From positions 117,144 to 181,143 of the forward strand of contig NZ_DKIH01000010.1 in assembly GCF_002454115.1 (NCBI RefSeq): 64,000 nucleotides of DNA. The letters are read 5' to 3'. Positions 43,027-51,468 of this stretch are shown here, piece after piece; position 1 is the first letter of the stretch, and each line of letters opens with the position of its first letter. The notes under the pieces were generated by a model. It saw only the letters and a list, made by a program, of their open reading frames with translations. It was not told where the DNA came from and searched no databases. The position numbers were made by a program, and so were the translations under genes. The stretch comes from Sphingopyxis sp. UBA6723. GTDB taxonomy: Bacteria; Pseudomonadota; Alphaproteobacteria; Sphingomonadales; Sphingomonadaceae.

Positions 43027-44451
43027 TCAGAGGATCTTTTCGAAGATGTTGAGTAGTCCTTCGGTCTTGCTCGAATAGGGTGGCAGAAGTTGACCAAGCA
43101 GGCTGAGTTTCGGCTGAGAGAACACCGGCTTGTAATGAGTGAAGCGCTCGAAACTGGCGACGCCGGTATAGGCACCGATGCCGCTCTGTCCGATGCCACC
43201 GAAAGGCAGCCGGCGCTGGAAGACGTGCATGACCGTGCCGTTGAGAGTCACGCCGCCAGCGTGCGTTTCGGAAATGATCTTGCGCCGTTCCTCACTTTCG
43301 TCGCCAAAATAATAGAGCGCCAGCGGGCGCTCATGCCGGTTTACGTAGCGAATGAGCTCGTCTTCGGAGCGATATGGCATGATCGGCAGGATCGGTCCGA
43401 AAATCTCCTCCTGCATCATCGCCATGTCATCGGTAACGTCGAGAACCGCCAACGGCACGATCCGATGCCGTTCAGGAAGCGTTCCATCGCCGTTGTCCGA
43501 GAGGTTGAGCACCGTCGCGCCCTTGGCTTCGGCATCATCGAGCAAACCTTGGAGCCGCGCGAACTGTCGGTCATTGATGATACTGGTGAAATCGGGGTTG
43601 CTTGCCGCGTTGGGGTAGCATTTGGCAACCTGAGCGCGGAGTGCGGCGACGAAGCTTTCCATCTGATCGACATGGACGAAGGCATAGTCAGCGGCGATGC
43701 AGGTCTGGCCGGCGTTGAGCAGCTTGCCGAACACTAAGCTTTCACAGACTTGTGCAAGCGATGCACCCTTGCCCACGATGGCAGGGCATTTGCCGCCAAG
43801 TTCCAGAGTAACAGGTGTAAGGTTGGCAGCCGCCGCTTCATAGACTTTGCGGCCAACCGCGGGTGAACCGGTGAAGAGAATATGGTCGAAAGGTAGGGCC
43901 GTCATCGCCTGTGCCATGTCGGGCCCGCCCTGGACAATCGCGAATTCCTCTTCGGCGAAATACCGGCGCACAAGCCGCTCGCTGGCTTCGGCGGCGTTGG
44001 CGGAAACTTCGCTCGGCTTTGCGATCACGCGGTTGCCGGCCGCCAATGCACCGGCCGCGCCAACGAATATGGTGCCGAGCGGATAGTTCCACGTGCCGAG
44101 AACGCCCACCACACCTAGGGGCTGGGGGACCAGGCGCGATGAACCGGGAAGGCCGAAGATGTCAGTCTTCACCCGCCGCGGCCTCAGCCACGTCTTCAGA
44201 TTGCGGCGCGCAAATTTAATTTCCGATATGCCAAGCATCAGGTCGAGCAGGATAGTCTCGTAGCGGGATCGAATGCCGAAATCGGCGGCAACGGCATCGA
44301 CCAATTCGTCTCTGTGCTGCTCAAATATCCGGCCAAGGCGCCCGAGCAGGTCCATGCGTTCTTCGTAGCTGCGCGAAACCTGCTCACGCGTCCCTTCGCG
44401 TTGGGTCGCGAAAATTCGTTCCAGCTCAGTTCTGTTCCGAGACGCATCCAC
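43027..44451 (-). CDS. Aldehyde dehydrogenase, coniferyl-aldehyde-dehydrogenase-like
   Basis: A 474-residue class 3-like ALDH from the GTG at 44451. The catalytic Glu lies in VTLELGGKCP near residue 216 and the nucleophile Cys in NAGQTCIAADY near residue 248. The length and the C-terminal hydrophobic anchor region (LLGQLLPPYSS) fit the coniferyl-aldehyde-dehydrogenase group. It would turn the aldehyde from the GMC enzyme into a carboxylate. The start follows the stop of a 47-residue frame by one base. Confidence 0.9.
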   Translation of the reverse strand: MDASRNRTELERIFATQREGTREQVSRSYEERMDLLGRLGRIFEQHRDELVDAVAADFGIRSRYETILLDLMLGISEIKFARRNLKTWLRPRRVKTDIFGLPGSSRLVPQPLGVVGVLGTWNYPLGTIFVGAAGALAAGNRVIAKPSEVSANAAEASERLVRRYFAEEEFAIVQGGPDMAQAMTALPFDHILFTGSPAVGRKVYEAAAANLTPVTLELGGKCPAIVGKGASLAQVCESLVFGKLLNAGQTCIAADYAFVHVDQMESFVAALRAQVAKCYPNAASNPDFTSIINDRQFARLQGLLDDAEAKGATVLNLSDNGDGTLPERHRIVPLAVLDVTDDMAMMQEEIFGPILPIMPYRSEDELIRYVNRHERPLALYYFGDESEERRKIISETHAGGVTLNGTVMHVFQRRLPFGGIGQSGIGAYTGVASFERFTHYKPVFSQPKLSLLGQLLPPYSSKTEGLLNIFEKIL

Positions 44452-44452
44452 G

Positions 44453-44596
44453 TTAAATCGTCCGGAGGCGCGCTGGCCGCTCGGCGCTGCTCGCCTGGGC
44501 GGTGCTTTCAGCTGCGCCGATCTCAGTGATCACAGCGCGCTCGATTCTGTACGCCGTGCCGATGAATGAGGGACCGTTGCCGGTGGAACGCATCAT
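44453..44596 (-). CDS. 47-residue protein just upstream of the ALDH gene
   Basis: The frame starts MMRSTGNGPSFIG, has GAGGAG five bases before the ATG, and ends one base before the ALDH GTG. The strong ribosome-binding site here and the weak one for the ALDH suggest translational coupling. The sequence has no family match known to me. It could be a leader peptide with no function of its own. Confidence 0.45.
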   Translation of the reverse strand: MMRSTGNGPSFIGTAYRIERAVITEIGAAESTAQASSAERPARLRTI

Positions 44597-44682
44597 GGAT
44601 ACTCCTCGGTCTGAAAGTCAGGTCGAAAAAATCGGGGGCAGCGGGCGGGAGAGGATGCCCGCCGCCCCCGTCGCAGCAGCGA

Positions 44683-47292
44683 TCAGAACTTGACTGTCGC
44701 TTCGACGCCATAAGTGCGCGGCATGCCGCGGTTCAGATAATCGTAGCCGAACACGTTGAGGTTGAGGCCGTAGGTGTAGTAATATTTGTCGAACAGATTC
44801 TTCGCCCACAAGCTAACCGACATATTGTCGTGCGCATAGGTTAATCGCGCATTGGCGAGCCAGTAGCCCGGATTTGCGCATGTAATCGCCTTACCCGCGA
44901 GCGTTATGTTCGATCCCGCTGGGGGTGTATCGCACGGTGTCTGCCCATAATTCTTGAACGGATCAAAATAGTACTTGCCCATGTAGGACGCATCACCGCG
45001 CAAGGTCAGCTTGTTGGTGCCGTCATCGATCATATCCCAGTCGAATCCGGCCTGGAACGTAACCTCCGGCGCGTTCGGGAAGGGATTGCCGTTGACGTTC
45101 AATGTCGGGCTGGCCGGGTTTGCCGGATCGATCACATTGCCTTTGTACTTGCTGTTGAGATAGCCCAGCGAAGCATCGAAACGCAACGTATCGGCCACCT
45201 GCCAGGCGAGTTCGGCCTCGCCACCGAACAGGCGACCATTGGCGCTGCGCGTGAAGGTTGTAGCGCCGACCACCTGCGTTACTTGGTGATTCGAATACTC
45301 GTAGTAGAAGCCCGCGAGGTTAAGTTGGACGCGGCGATCGAACAGCCGGGTTTTGAGCCCCGCCTCATATGCATTCACCTTTTCAGGCTGGATATAATAG
45401 ACTTGATTGACGCCCTGATAGGCAAGCCCGTTGAAGCTGCCGCTGCGGTAACCGCGACTGTACTGGAGATAGCCCATGATATCATCGGCGAACTCATAGC
45501 TGACATTGATACGGCCGGTTAGCCTGTTTGCCTTTTCGCGCTGCTCAAGCGGCGCGAGATTGGGGTTGTATGGATTGCTGTAGGGGATCAGGTTGACAAC
45601 CGGCGTCGTACCGTCGAGCGCATAGAGGAAAGTGCTGCCGTTAAGGTAATTGACCTTATCCTGGGTGTAGCGTGCACCCACCGCCACGGTCAGCCGCTCG
45701 GTCGCTTTCCAGGTTACGTCGCCGTAGATCGCCTTCGAGGGGCGCGACACGTCAAAACGCTGTTCGCCGAGGATCGGGGTGAACGGAGGCGCGCCTGCCC
45801 CGGCGCAGCCCGCCGAAAAGCTACCCCCCATGCCGCCATTGCCCGTATTATTGATCGCGATGTCGGTCTGGAGTGCAATCAGCGAGCGTGCATCAAGGAA
45901 GCCGTTGGGATTGATCTCGATCGCGTCGCAGAATCCGGCATCGCCAGGCCCCAACGCCGGATTGGCGGCAAAGGCTGGGATATAGCGGATCGCGTCGGGC
46001 GTTCCGATTGCGGCGTTATTGTAGCTGCCCGGAAGACCGGCGCCAAGCAGCAGCGGCCTCAGCGCCCCGAAAAAGTCCGGGTAGTTGACCGTCTTGACCT
46101 TGTCCCTGCCATAATAAAGGCCGGCAATGATATCGAGGCGGTCGTTCGAATAGCTGAAACGCAGGTCCTGGTTGAAATTCTTGCTCGTCGACGTGTAGCC
46201 GATCGAGCAGAGATCGGCTGGGCCGCCATCGCAATCATCAGGATTGTTGATATAGTCGCCGGTGTCGTAGCCGGTAATCGAGGTGACGGAGAATTGGTCG
46301 CTGACATCCCATTTGATGTTGAGGGCTATCCCTTTCGACTTGCTGATGTTCTTACCTACCCGATCAACTGCGACCTCATTGTCACGCAGCAACCGCCCGC
46401 CTAGGAAAGGTTGCGGATCGTAACGCGAATAGCCGAGCGCATCCTGCCCGCCCGCGAGTTGACCACCTGCATAGGGCGCGGTGCCCCATGGATCGTCCTT
46501 CGCGGCATAGAGCTTCAAATTGATGTCGAGATCGGGATCGGGCCGGAAGCGGATCGAGATGCGACCGCCGATCGTATCGGTGGTCCCTAGGTCGCGCTCA
46601 TTCCCAGGCAGTACATTGCGCTGCCAACCATCCCCTTTTGCAAAAGTACCGGCGACGCGGACGCCCAAGATGTCGGGAACCAGCGTCGCTTCAGCGGCGC
46701 CCTGCACCGTGAAAGTGTCGTAATTGGCATAGCCGGCGGTCAGATAGCCATTGGCCTCTCCCAGATCCGGCTTGCGCGTGAAGAAGCTGATCGCGCCACC
46801 CGTGGTGTTGCGACCGTAGAGTGTTCCTTGCGGTCCGCGCAGTACCTCGACCCGGTCGATGTCATAGAGTTGCAGGCCATGGCTCGCCCGGAAGCTCTGA
46901 TAGACTTCATCGACATAGACGCCAACCGGCGACGCAGTGGAGGCGGAAAATTCGTTCGCCACTGAAATCCCGCGCAGCGAGAAATTCGGTTGGGTGCGAC
47001 CATAGGGAGTGGTGACTTGCAGGCTGGGGATCGCGCCCATCAAGTCTGAGGTCTCCGTGATGCCGCGCGTGCGCAGCGTCTCGCCGCCTATGGCGGAAAC
47101 GGCGGCTGGAACATCCTGCAAATTCTGTTCGCGCTTCTGCGCCGTGACGACGATTGTCTCAAGGCCACCTTCCTGCGCCTCGGGCTTTTCGCCCTGCGAT
47201 GCAGCGTCCTGGGCATGTGCCGGCACTGCAAGCGCACACGCGATCGATAGCGCGGTGGCACAAAGCAAATTTGTCCTAAAGGCTGTGACCAT
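44683..47292 (-). CDS. TonB-dependent outer-membrane receptor
   Basis: The ATG at 47292, with GGGAGGA upstream, gives 869 residues. A signal peptide ends in VPAHAQ, a TonB box ETIVVTAQKREQ follows, then the plug domain with VEVLRGPQGTLYGRNTTGG and a 22-strand-type barrel ending in the C-terminal Phe (GVEATVKF). It is intact, unlike the receptor at 32964. It would take up the cargo substrate or a derivative. It is the first gene of the receptor-ALDH-GMC group. Confidence 0.93.
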   Translation of the reverse strand: MVTAFRTNLLCATALSIACALAVPAHAQDAASQGEKPEAQEGGLETIVVTAQKREQNLQDVPAAVSAIGGETLRTRGITETSDLMGAIPSLQVTTPYGRTQPNFSLRGISVANEFSASTASPVGVYVDEVYQSFRASHGLQLYDIDRVEVLRGPQGTLYGRNTTGGAISFFTRKPDLGEANGYLTAGYANYDTFTVQGAAEATLVPDILGVRVAGTFAKGDGWQRNVLPGNERDLGTTDTIGGRISIRFRPDPDLDINLKLYAAKDDPWGTAPYAGGQLAGGQDALGYSRYDPQPFLGGRLLRDNEVAVDRVGKNISKSKGIALNIKWDVSDQFSVTSITGYDTGDYINNPDDCDGGPADLCSIGYTSTSKNFNQDLRFSYSNDRLDIIAGLYYGRDKVKTVNYPDFFGALRPLLLGAGLPGSYNNAAIGTPDAIRYIPAFAANPALGPGDAGFCDAIEINPNGFLDARSLIALQTDIAINNTGNGGMGGSFSAGCAGAGAPPFTPILGEQRFDVSRPSKAIYGDVTWKATERLTVAVGARYTQDKVNYLNGSTFLYALDGTTPVVNLIPYSNPYNPNLAPLEQREKANRLTGRINVSYEFADDIMGYLQYSRGYRSGSFNGLAYQGVNQVYYIQPEKVNAYEAGLKTRLFDRRVQLNLAGFYYEYSNHQVTQVVGATTFTRSANGRLFGGEAELAWQVADTLRFDASLGYLNSKYKGNVIDPANPASPTLNVNGNPFPNAPEVTFQAGFDWDMIDDGTNKLTLRGDASYMGKYYFDPFKNYGQTPCDTPPAGSNITLAGKAITCANPGYWLANARLTYAHDNMSVSLWAKNLFDKYYYTYGLNLNVFGYDYLNRGMPRTYGVEATVKF

Positions 47293-47351
47293 GACTGTCC
47301 TCCCCACGGCATTTTTTGATTTGGCGCCATTTGCCGCGCCTTGGGGCTCAT

Positions 47352-47383
47352 CGTCCAATTCAATTTGTTGGCGAACTATTCCT
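47352..47383. promoter_or_regulatory. Repeated 32-bp cargo regulatory motif, copy 4 of 4
   Basis: The copy begins CGTCCAATTCAATTTG and ends GAACTATTCCT, 60 bases upstream of the intact TonB-receptor start. It is nearly identical to the copy at 35191 at both ends. Confidence 0.7.
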
Positions 47384-47730
47384 CCCACTCATTGATTAAG
47401 GACTGATGAGCCTGCACCGCTGACGCTTCGTGGCGACGCAAATAACCCCATATATTTCATTGAATTAGTCACGCTGAGCGCGTCCATCGGGACGGATGCG
47501 CGCGTTCTGCTCGCCCCAATCGAGCCCTTCCAGACGATGTATCGGCGTAATTGGCGGTCCCGGCGGTTTCCCTTGTCGAGTTGCAAGGGGAATCAGCTAT
47601 GATGAGATGTAGTGAGATACGGTTTCTTGGAGTTCATTCTACTATTCGCGGATGCATCTAAGTAGCTGATATTTCTAACAACTATGGCAGAAAACCGCGC
47701 CTCTAAATCGGCGGTTCTGACTTTTGAGGC
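47384..47730. other. Noncoding stretch between cargo and integrase
   Basis: About 350 bases with lower GC. No supported gene is seen. A small inverted repeat AACCGC...GCGGTT near 47692-47720, followed by CTGACTTTTG, may be a weak terminator read rightward. The upstream half may extend the TonB-receptor promoter region. Confidence 0.4.
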
Positions 47731-49056
47731 TCATCGCGAAGCCGCCCGAAGGGGGCGTTGCCAATACGGCTGTCTCTGGTCGCTTGGTGGCAGGTGCTGG
47801 ATGGGAGCGGAACAGCGCATGAATTGTGAGAACTCGATAGGATTCTTCTCGACATTCGACACTGCGGTTGCCGCGTCGATCACGTCGGCCCAGTCTTGGA
47901 GCATCCGCCTTCGCGGTGTGAGATAGAGCGCACTGTTGTAAGCGCCGCGCACCTCATCCTCGTCCTCGTGAGCGAGCGCCATCTCGATCCAATCCGGCTT
48001 GTAGCGTTCGGCTTCGTTCGCCCAGGTCGAGCCGAGCCCCCTAAACCCATGTACCGTCTGCCGATGGAGATACCCCATCCGATAACAGGCATAGATCATG
48101 GTGTTCTCGGAAATAGACTTTCCAGGCTTGGCTCCGGGAAAGAGGAACGCATCGTTCGTCGCCTGCAAGCGGCGCTGAACGATCATTGCGGCCTGGCGGG
48201 ACAGCGGAACAAGATGCTCACGTTCCATCTTCATGCGCTCCGGCGACAGACGCCATAGCGGGTTCGGTCCATAGAGATCCTCGAACTCGTCCCTGGCCGC
48301 GAAGCGGGTTTCGCTGGTTCGGACCCATGTGAGCAAGGTGAACAGCAGCGCGTCACGGGTGATCTCGCGGCGGCGCGGCGTGTCCTCGCCGTCATAGGCG
48401 AAGATCGCTCGCACCAGCTTCGGAAACTCCGCGAGCGGCACGCGCGCCATGTGCCTGACGGGCGGCTTGGGCTTGAGCGCATCGTTGAGGCCGAGCGTCG
48501 GATCGATGGTCGCCCAGCCGCTCGCGATCGCGAAGCGATAGATCTGGCTGACGTTCTGCTTGAGGCGACGGGCGATATCGAGGGCGCCGCGCGCTTCGAC
48601 CGCGCGGATCATCTCGAGAATCTCGGGCGGGTCGATTTCCGTGATCGGACGCTTCCCGATGACCGGAAAGACGTCGCGCTCCATCCGGTTGATGACGCGC
48701 AGGGCATGGGCCGAGTCCAGCCCTTCAATACGATTGGCGTGCCAGGCCCGCGCAATCTCTTCGAACAGCTTGAGCGCGGCCCTCTGCTTCTTCGCCCGCT
48801 TCCTGGCCTCGGCGGGGTCCTCACCCTGATCGAGCAGCCGCTTGGCTTCGGTCCGCTTCTCGCGGGCGATCGCCAGCGTGACGGTCGGATATTTGCCGAA
48901 GCTCAGCAGTTTTTCCTTGCCGTCGAAGCGGTATTTCAGGCGCCAGAGCTTCGATCCGTTCGGCTGGACGAGCAGGTGCAGGCCTTCTCCATCGGACAGC
49001 TTGTAGGGGCGCTGCCGCTTGGTGGCGTATTTGACCTCAAGTTCTTTCAAAGCCAT
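47731..49056 (-). CDS. int: P4-type tyrosine integrase
   Basis: The ATG at 49056 (MALKELEVKYATKRQRPYKLSDG, in part) gives 441 residues, the usual start of P4-like integrases; the longer frame reads through the att region. The N-terminal DUF4102-like domain is followed by the core with an Arg in WVRTSET near residue 243, the HGFRG box near 335, and the nucleophile Tyr in VRGAYNSA near 372. Enzymes of this group integrate into tRNA 3' ends. The gene reads away from the tRNA-Met, whose 3' end lies 190 bases upstream. Confidence 0.93.
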   Translation of the reverse strand: MALKELEVKYATKRQRPYKLSDGEGLHLLVQPNGSKLWRLKYRFDGKEKLLSFGKYPTVTLAIAREKRTEAKRLLDQGEDPAEARKRAKKQRAALKLFEEIARAWHANRIEGLDSAHALRVINRMERDVFPVIGKRPITEIDPPEILEMIRAVEARGALDIARRLKQNVSQIYRFAIASGWATIDPTLGLNDALKPKPPVRHMARVPLAEFPKLVRAIFAYDGEDTPRRREITRDALLFTLLTWVRTSETRFAARDEFEDLYGPNPLWRLSPERMKMEREHLVPLSRQAAMIVQRRLQATNDAFLFPGAKPGKSISENTMIYACYRMGYLHRQTVHGFRGLGSTWANEAERYKPDWIEMALAHEDEDEVRGAYNSALYLTPRRRMLQDWADVIDAATAVSNVEKNPIEFSQFMRCSAPIQHLPPSDQRQPYWQRPLRAASR

Positions 49057-49088
49057 CTGGGGGTATCGCCTGTTTTGGGGACAGCCGA

Positions 49089-49110
49089 AAAATACCCCCA
49101 AAATACCCCC
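49089..49110. repeat. Tandem 11-bp repeats between integrase and tRNA
   Basis: AAAATACCCCC occurs twice without a gap, and an inverted partial copy GGGGGTAT lies at 49059-49066 over the integrase start. Short direct repeats near an integrase gene are often arm-type sites for the integrase or binding sites for the excision factor. Confidence 0.5.
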
Positions 49111-49246
49111 AATCCAAATCGCCGTGGGTGGCCGCAGCCGGTCGCACCGGGACGCCGGCGTACGCAACGGGACGCGAAAAATATTTGATTTTCCTCGAAA
49201 AATGTCTGCCAGTGGCCTCAGTGGGTCACTGGTGGACAATCCGGGT

Positions 49247-49323
49247 TGGTAGCGGAGGAGGGACTCGAACCCCCGACACGCGGATTATGATTCCGCTGCT
49301 CTAACCAGCTGAGCTACTCCGCC
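49247..49323 (-). tRNA. tRNA-Met (CAU, elongator type); ICE attachment site
   Basis: Read leftward, the sequence folds as a cloverleaf: acceptor GGCGGAG pairs with CTCCGCT (one G-U), the D arm contains AGCTCAGCTGGTTAGAGC, the anticodon stem GCGGA/TCCGC encloses the loop ATCATAA with anticodon CAT, and the T arm contains GGGGGTTCGAGTCCC. CCA is encoded (49247-49249). The lack of initiator features suggests elongator Met; a lysidine-modified tRNA-Ile cannot be fully excluded. The ICE begins at its 3' end. Confidence 0.93.
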
Positions 49324-49384
49324 CCACAGGGCCGCCTCGACGGGCGAGCAGCGCCTATAGGCAGGGTGCTGGCGCGGGTCAATA

Positions 49385-49882
49385 TCATGTGCGATCCCCG
49401 CGAAAATTCCGGGCGAAGGCGGCTTCCCACGGGCCGCCGCGATAGTGGTGGGCGGCAAGCCCAGTGATCGCCAGGGAGCGCGGCACGAAATCGGCGGTGA
49501 GTTCGGCGAGCAGAGCGCGCGCTTCGCTGGGCGCAACCTTGTTCTGAACCGTGATGTGGAGCCGCGGCGTCCCCTGATCCTGCGCGGTCAGCATGCCGGT
49601 GAAATGTTCGGCGATGCGTTCGCGGATCGCGAGCAAGTCGGGGCTGTCGATGCGATAGGCGACGCCTTTGCCGAGCGAATAGACCTCACGCAGCCGCGCA
49701 ACGGGCGGCGGGGTGTCGGCGGCGATGCGGCGGATCAGCCCGTCGAGTTCGTCCAGCGCCGATGGCGGCAGCTGATGAAACAGCGTGATATGCGCGGTCA
49801 GATAGTTGCGCTCGGGCGGAAAATGCGCCGCGCGCAGATTGTCGAAGAAACGCTGGTCGGCCGCACCCATCGTCGCGGTCAC
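49385..49882 (-). CDS. 2'-5' RNA ligase/cyclic phosphodiesterase family protein
   Basis: The 165-residue protein has the two HxT motifs of the 2H phosphoesterase family: AHITLFH (His31) and LHITVQN (about residue 108). The group includes LigT-like RNA ligases and cyclic phosphodiesterases. The only plausible start is the GTG at 49882; family-like sequence (APIIV) seems to continue a few codons upstream, so the true start is uncertain. Confidence 0.8.
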   Translation of the reverse strand: MTATMGAADQRFFDNLRAAHFPPERNYLTAHITLFHQLPPSALDELDGLIRRIAADTPPPVARLREVYSLGKGVAYRIDSPDLLAIRERIAEHFTGMLTAQDQGTPRLHITVQNKVAPSEARALLAELTADFVPRSLAITGLAAHHYRGGPWEAAFARNFRGDRT

Positions 49883-49943
49883 GATGATGGGTGCGGCGCC
49901 AGCGGCCCGATCGGGAGGAGGGATGGCCGGGCCGCCTATTGGT

Positions 49944-50504
49944 CTAGGCCGCCTGTGCCAGCTTGCCGCGATAGGGATTCGCCTTCACCCACTCGAGCGC
50001 CTTTTCGGGGGTCGATTCGACATAGGGATCGCTGTCGGTGCCGACATCGTTGATGCCAGGTTCGACGAACATCTGAACCACGATGCCGTCATCGACGATC
50101 GCGGTGTAGCGCCAGCTGCGCATGCCGAAACCGACATGATCCTTGTTGATCAACATGCCCATACGGCGCGTGAACGCGCCCGAGCCGTCGGGGACCATCT
50201 TGACGTTCTGGACGCCTAGGCTCTTGCCCCAATTGTACATCACGAACGCGTCGTTGACGCTGATGCAATGGATGTCCGTGACACCTTCAGCGGTGAAATC
50301 GCCATAAAGGCGCTCGAAACCCGGGCACTGCTCGTTCGAGCAGGTCGGGGTGTAGGCGCCCGGCAGGCCGAACAGGATGTGACGACCGGTGCCAAAAGCT
50401 TCGCCGGTGTCGACGTCCTGCCAGCGGAACGGGTTCGGGCCGTCGACAGCCTCGTCGCGGACGCGCGTCTTGAGGGTCACGGCGGGAACGGGTTGATTGA
50501 TCAT
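49944..50504 (-). CDS. Peroxiredoxin, Prx5/AhpE-like (redoxin family)
   Basis: A 186-residue redoxin with the peroxidatic Cys55 in PGAYTPTC and a nearby Cys60, as in the Prx5 group. It reduces peroxides at the expense of a thiol partner. The start at 50504 is the family start (MINQPVP). It is a stand-alone core gene. Confidence 0.9.
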   Translation of the reverse strand: MINQPVPAVTLKTRVRDEAVDGPNPFRWQDVDTGEAFGTGRHILFGLPGAYTPTCSNEQCPGFERLYGDFTAEGVTDIHCISVNDAFVMYNWGKSLGVQNVKMVPDGSGAFTRRMGMLINKDHVGFGMRSWRYTAIVDDGIVVQMFVEPGINDVGTDSDPYVESTPEKALEWVKANPYRGKLAQAA

Positions 50505-50607
50505 GGGAGAGAATCCTTTCTGTGGGATTTTTGTGCAGCGCACCAAAAGCAGACCGGCGGACGCGGGTCAAATCGAGTGGGCCGCTTATATTGATTGGGT
50601 CAGACGA

Positions 50608-51357
50608 TCAGAGCGCGGACCAAAAGCGATGCAGTGCCGCCGCGACCTCTGCGGGTCGCTCGGCGATCGCCCAATGCCCTGCCCCGTCGATGACGGTGAG
50701 CGGGATGCCGGTGTTCGCGCTGAAGCGCTGTGCCACCGACAGTTGCACATATGGGTCGTCGGCGCCCCAGATCAACGCCCCTTGCGCAGGCAATTTGCCG
50801 ATATCGCGCGCCCAGTCATGTTTGAAACTGAGCCCCTTGGCCGATCGATAGAGTTTCAGGATCGCGCGGCGTTTGTCCTTGTTCTGCCACTGCTCCGCCT
50901 CTTCGGCGGCGATGTCAGCAGGCATGCCCTGCGCCGCCAATCCCTCCGCCAGCTTCGCTGGCTGGCTCAGCGCCATGAAGATTTCGCCGAGGATCGGGGT
51001 GTTCCAGATCCGCGCGACGCGGTGGCCGCGATAGTCGGGATCGATCACCGCGTTCGAGATCGCCCAACTGCGCAGCAGATCGGGACGCAGCATCGCGACG
51101 CGCTGGGCAATCAGCGCGCCCCAGTCATGGCCGATAACGTCGATCGGGCCGTGCGCGACGAACAACGCTTCGGCTTGTCCGATTGCCCAGTCGGCATAGG
51201 CTTCCTTGGTGGCCGGGAATCCCCCGGGCAGCGGCGCGGTGAAGCCGGGGAGCGCCGGAACCGCGACGGGCGTGTCGCCCAAATCGAGTGCGGCGAGCAG
51301 CGGGCGCCAGATTGCGGGGCTGTCGGGGACGCCGTGGAGAAAGAGTTTGGCGGTCAT
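50608..51357 (-). CDS. Alpha/beta hydrolase, haloalkane-dehalogenase/epoxide-hydrolase-like
   Basis: The 249-residue product has the nucleophile elbow IGHDWGAL with Asp78, as in epoxide hydrolases and haloalkane dehalogenases, and a late catalytic His in GAGHWAIAE. The second acid may be Asp in WGADDPYV. Specificity cannot be told from sequence. It lies downstream of mltG beyond a repeat pair. Confidence 0.85.
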   Translation of the reverse strand: MTAKLFLHGVPDSPAIWRPLLAALDLGDTPVAVPALPGFTAPLPGGFPATKEAYADWAIGQAEALFVAHGPIDVIGHDWGALIAQRVAMLRPDLLRSWAISNAVIDPDYRGHRVARIWNTPILGEIFMALSQPAKLAEGLAAQGMPADIAAEEAEQWQNKDKRRAILKLYRSAKGLSFKHDWARDIGKLPAQGALIWGADDPYVQLSVAQRFSANTGIPLTVIDGAGHWAIAERPAEVAAALHRFWSAL

Positions 51358-51368
51358 ATCGTTTCTCC

Positions 51369-51457
51369 GTCGCCCCCGTGGAGGCGGAGGCCACTGTCGT
51401 TCTTGCCAATCGCCGACGGGATAAGCCGCCAACGGCCCCCGCCTTCGCGGGGGCGAC
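51369..51457. repeat. Pair of inverted 24-bp extragenic palindromes
   Basis: A 24-bp unit starting GTCGCCCCCG lies at 51369-51392 and again in inverted orientation at 51434-51457. The second copy has a perfect 8-bp stem, GCCCCCGC with GCGGGGGC, and a CTTC loop. Such REP-like pairs are common in sphingomonad genomes. The second copy lies 12 bases past the mltG stop and could end its transcript. Confidence 0.65.
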
Positions 51458-51468
51458 GTGTACGCCTG

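Larger units (their letters stand above)
1..49246. mobile_element. Integrative and conjugative element, right part; left end outside the window
   Basis: The stretch holds a trb-type secretion system, coupling protein, relaxase, ArdC-like and ParB-like proteins, TraF, a quorum-sensing pair and, at its right end, a P4-type integrase whose gene lies directly against the 3' end of a tRNA-Met. Genes to the right of the tRNA are ordinary chromosomal genes. The right boundary is therefore placed at the tRNA 3' end. The left boundary and the matching att copy were not found in the window, because trbI is cut by the left edge. The layout (relaxase, TraF after a small HTH protein, TraR/TraI-type quorum sensing) resembles alphaproteobacterial ICEs such as ICEMlSym; that comparison is from memory of the family, not an alignment. 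Confidence 0.85.
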
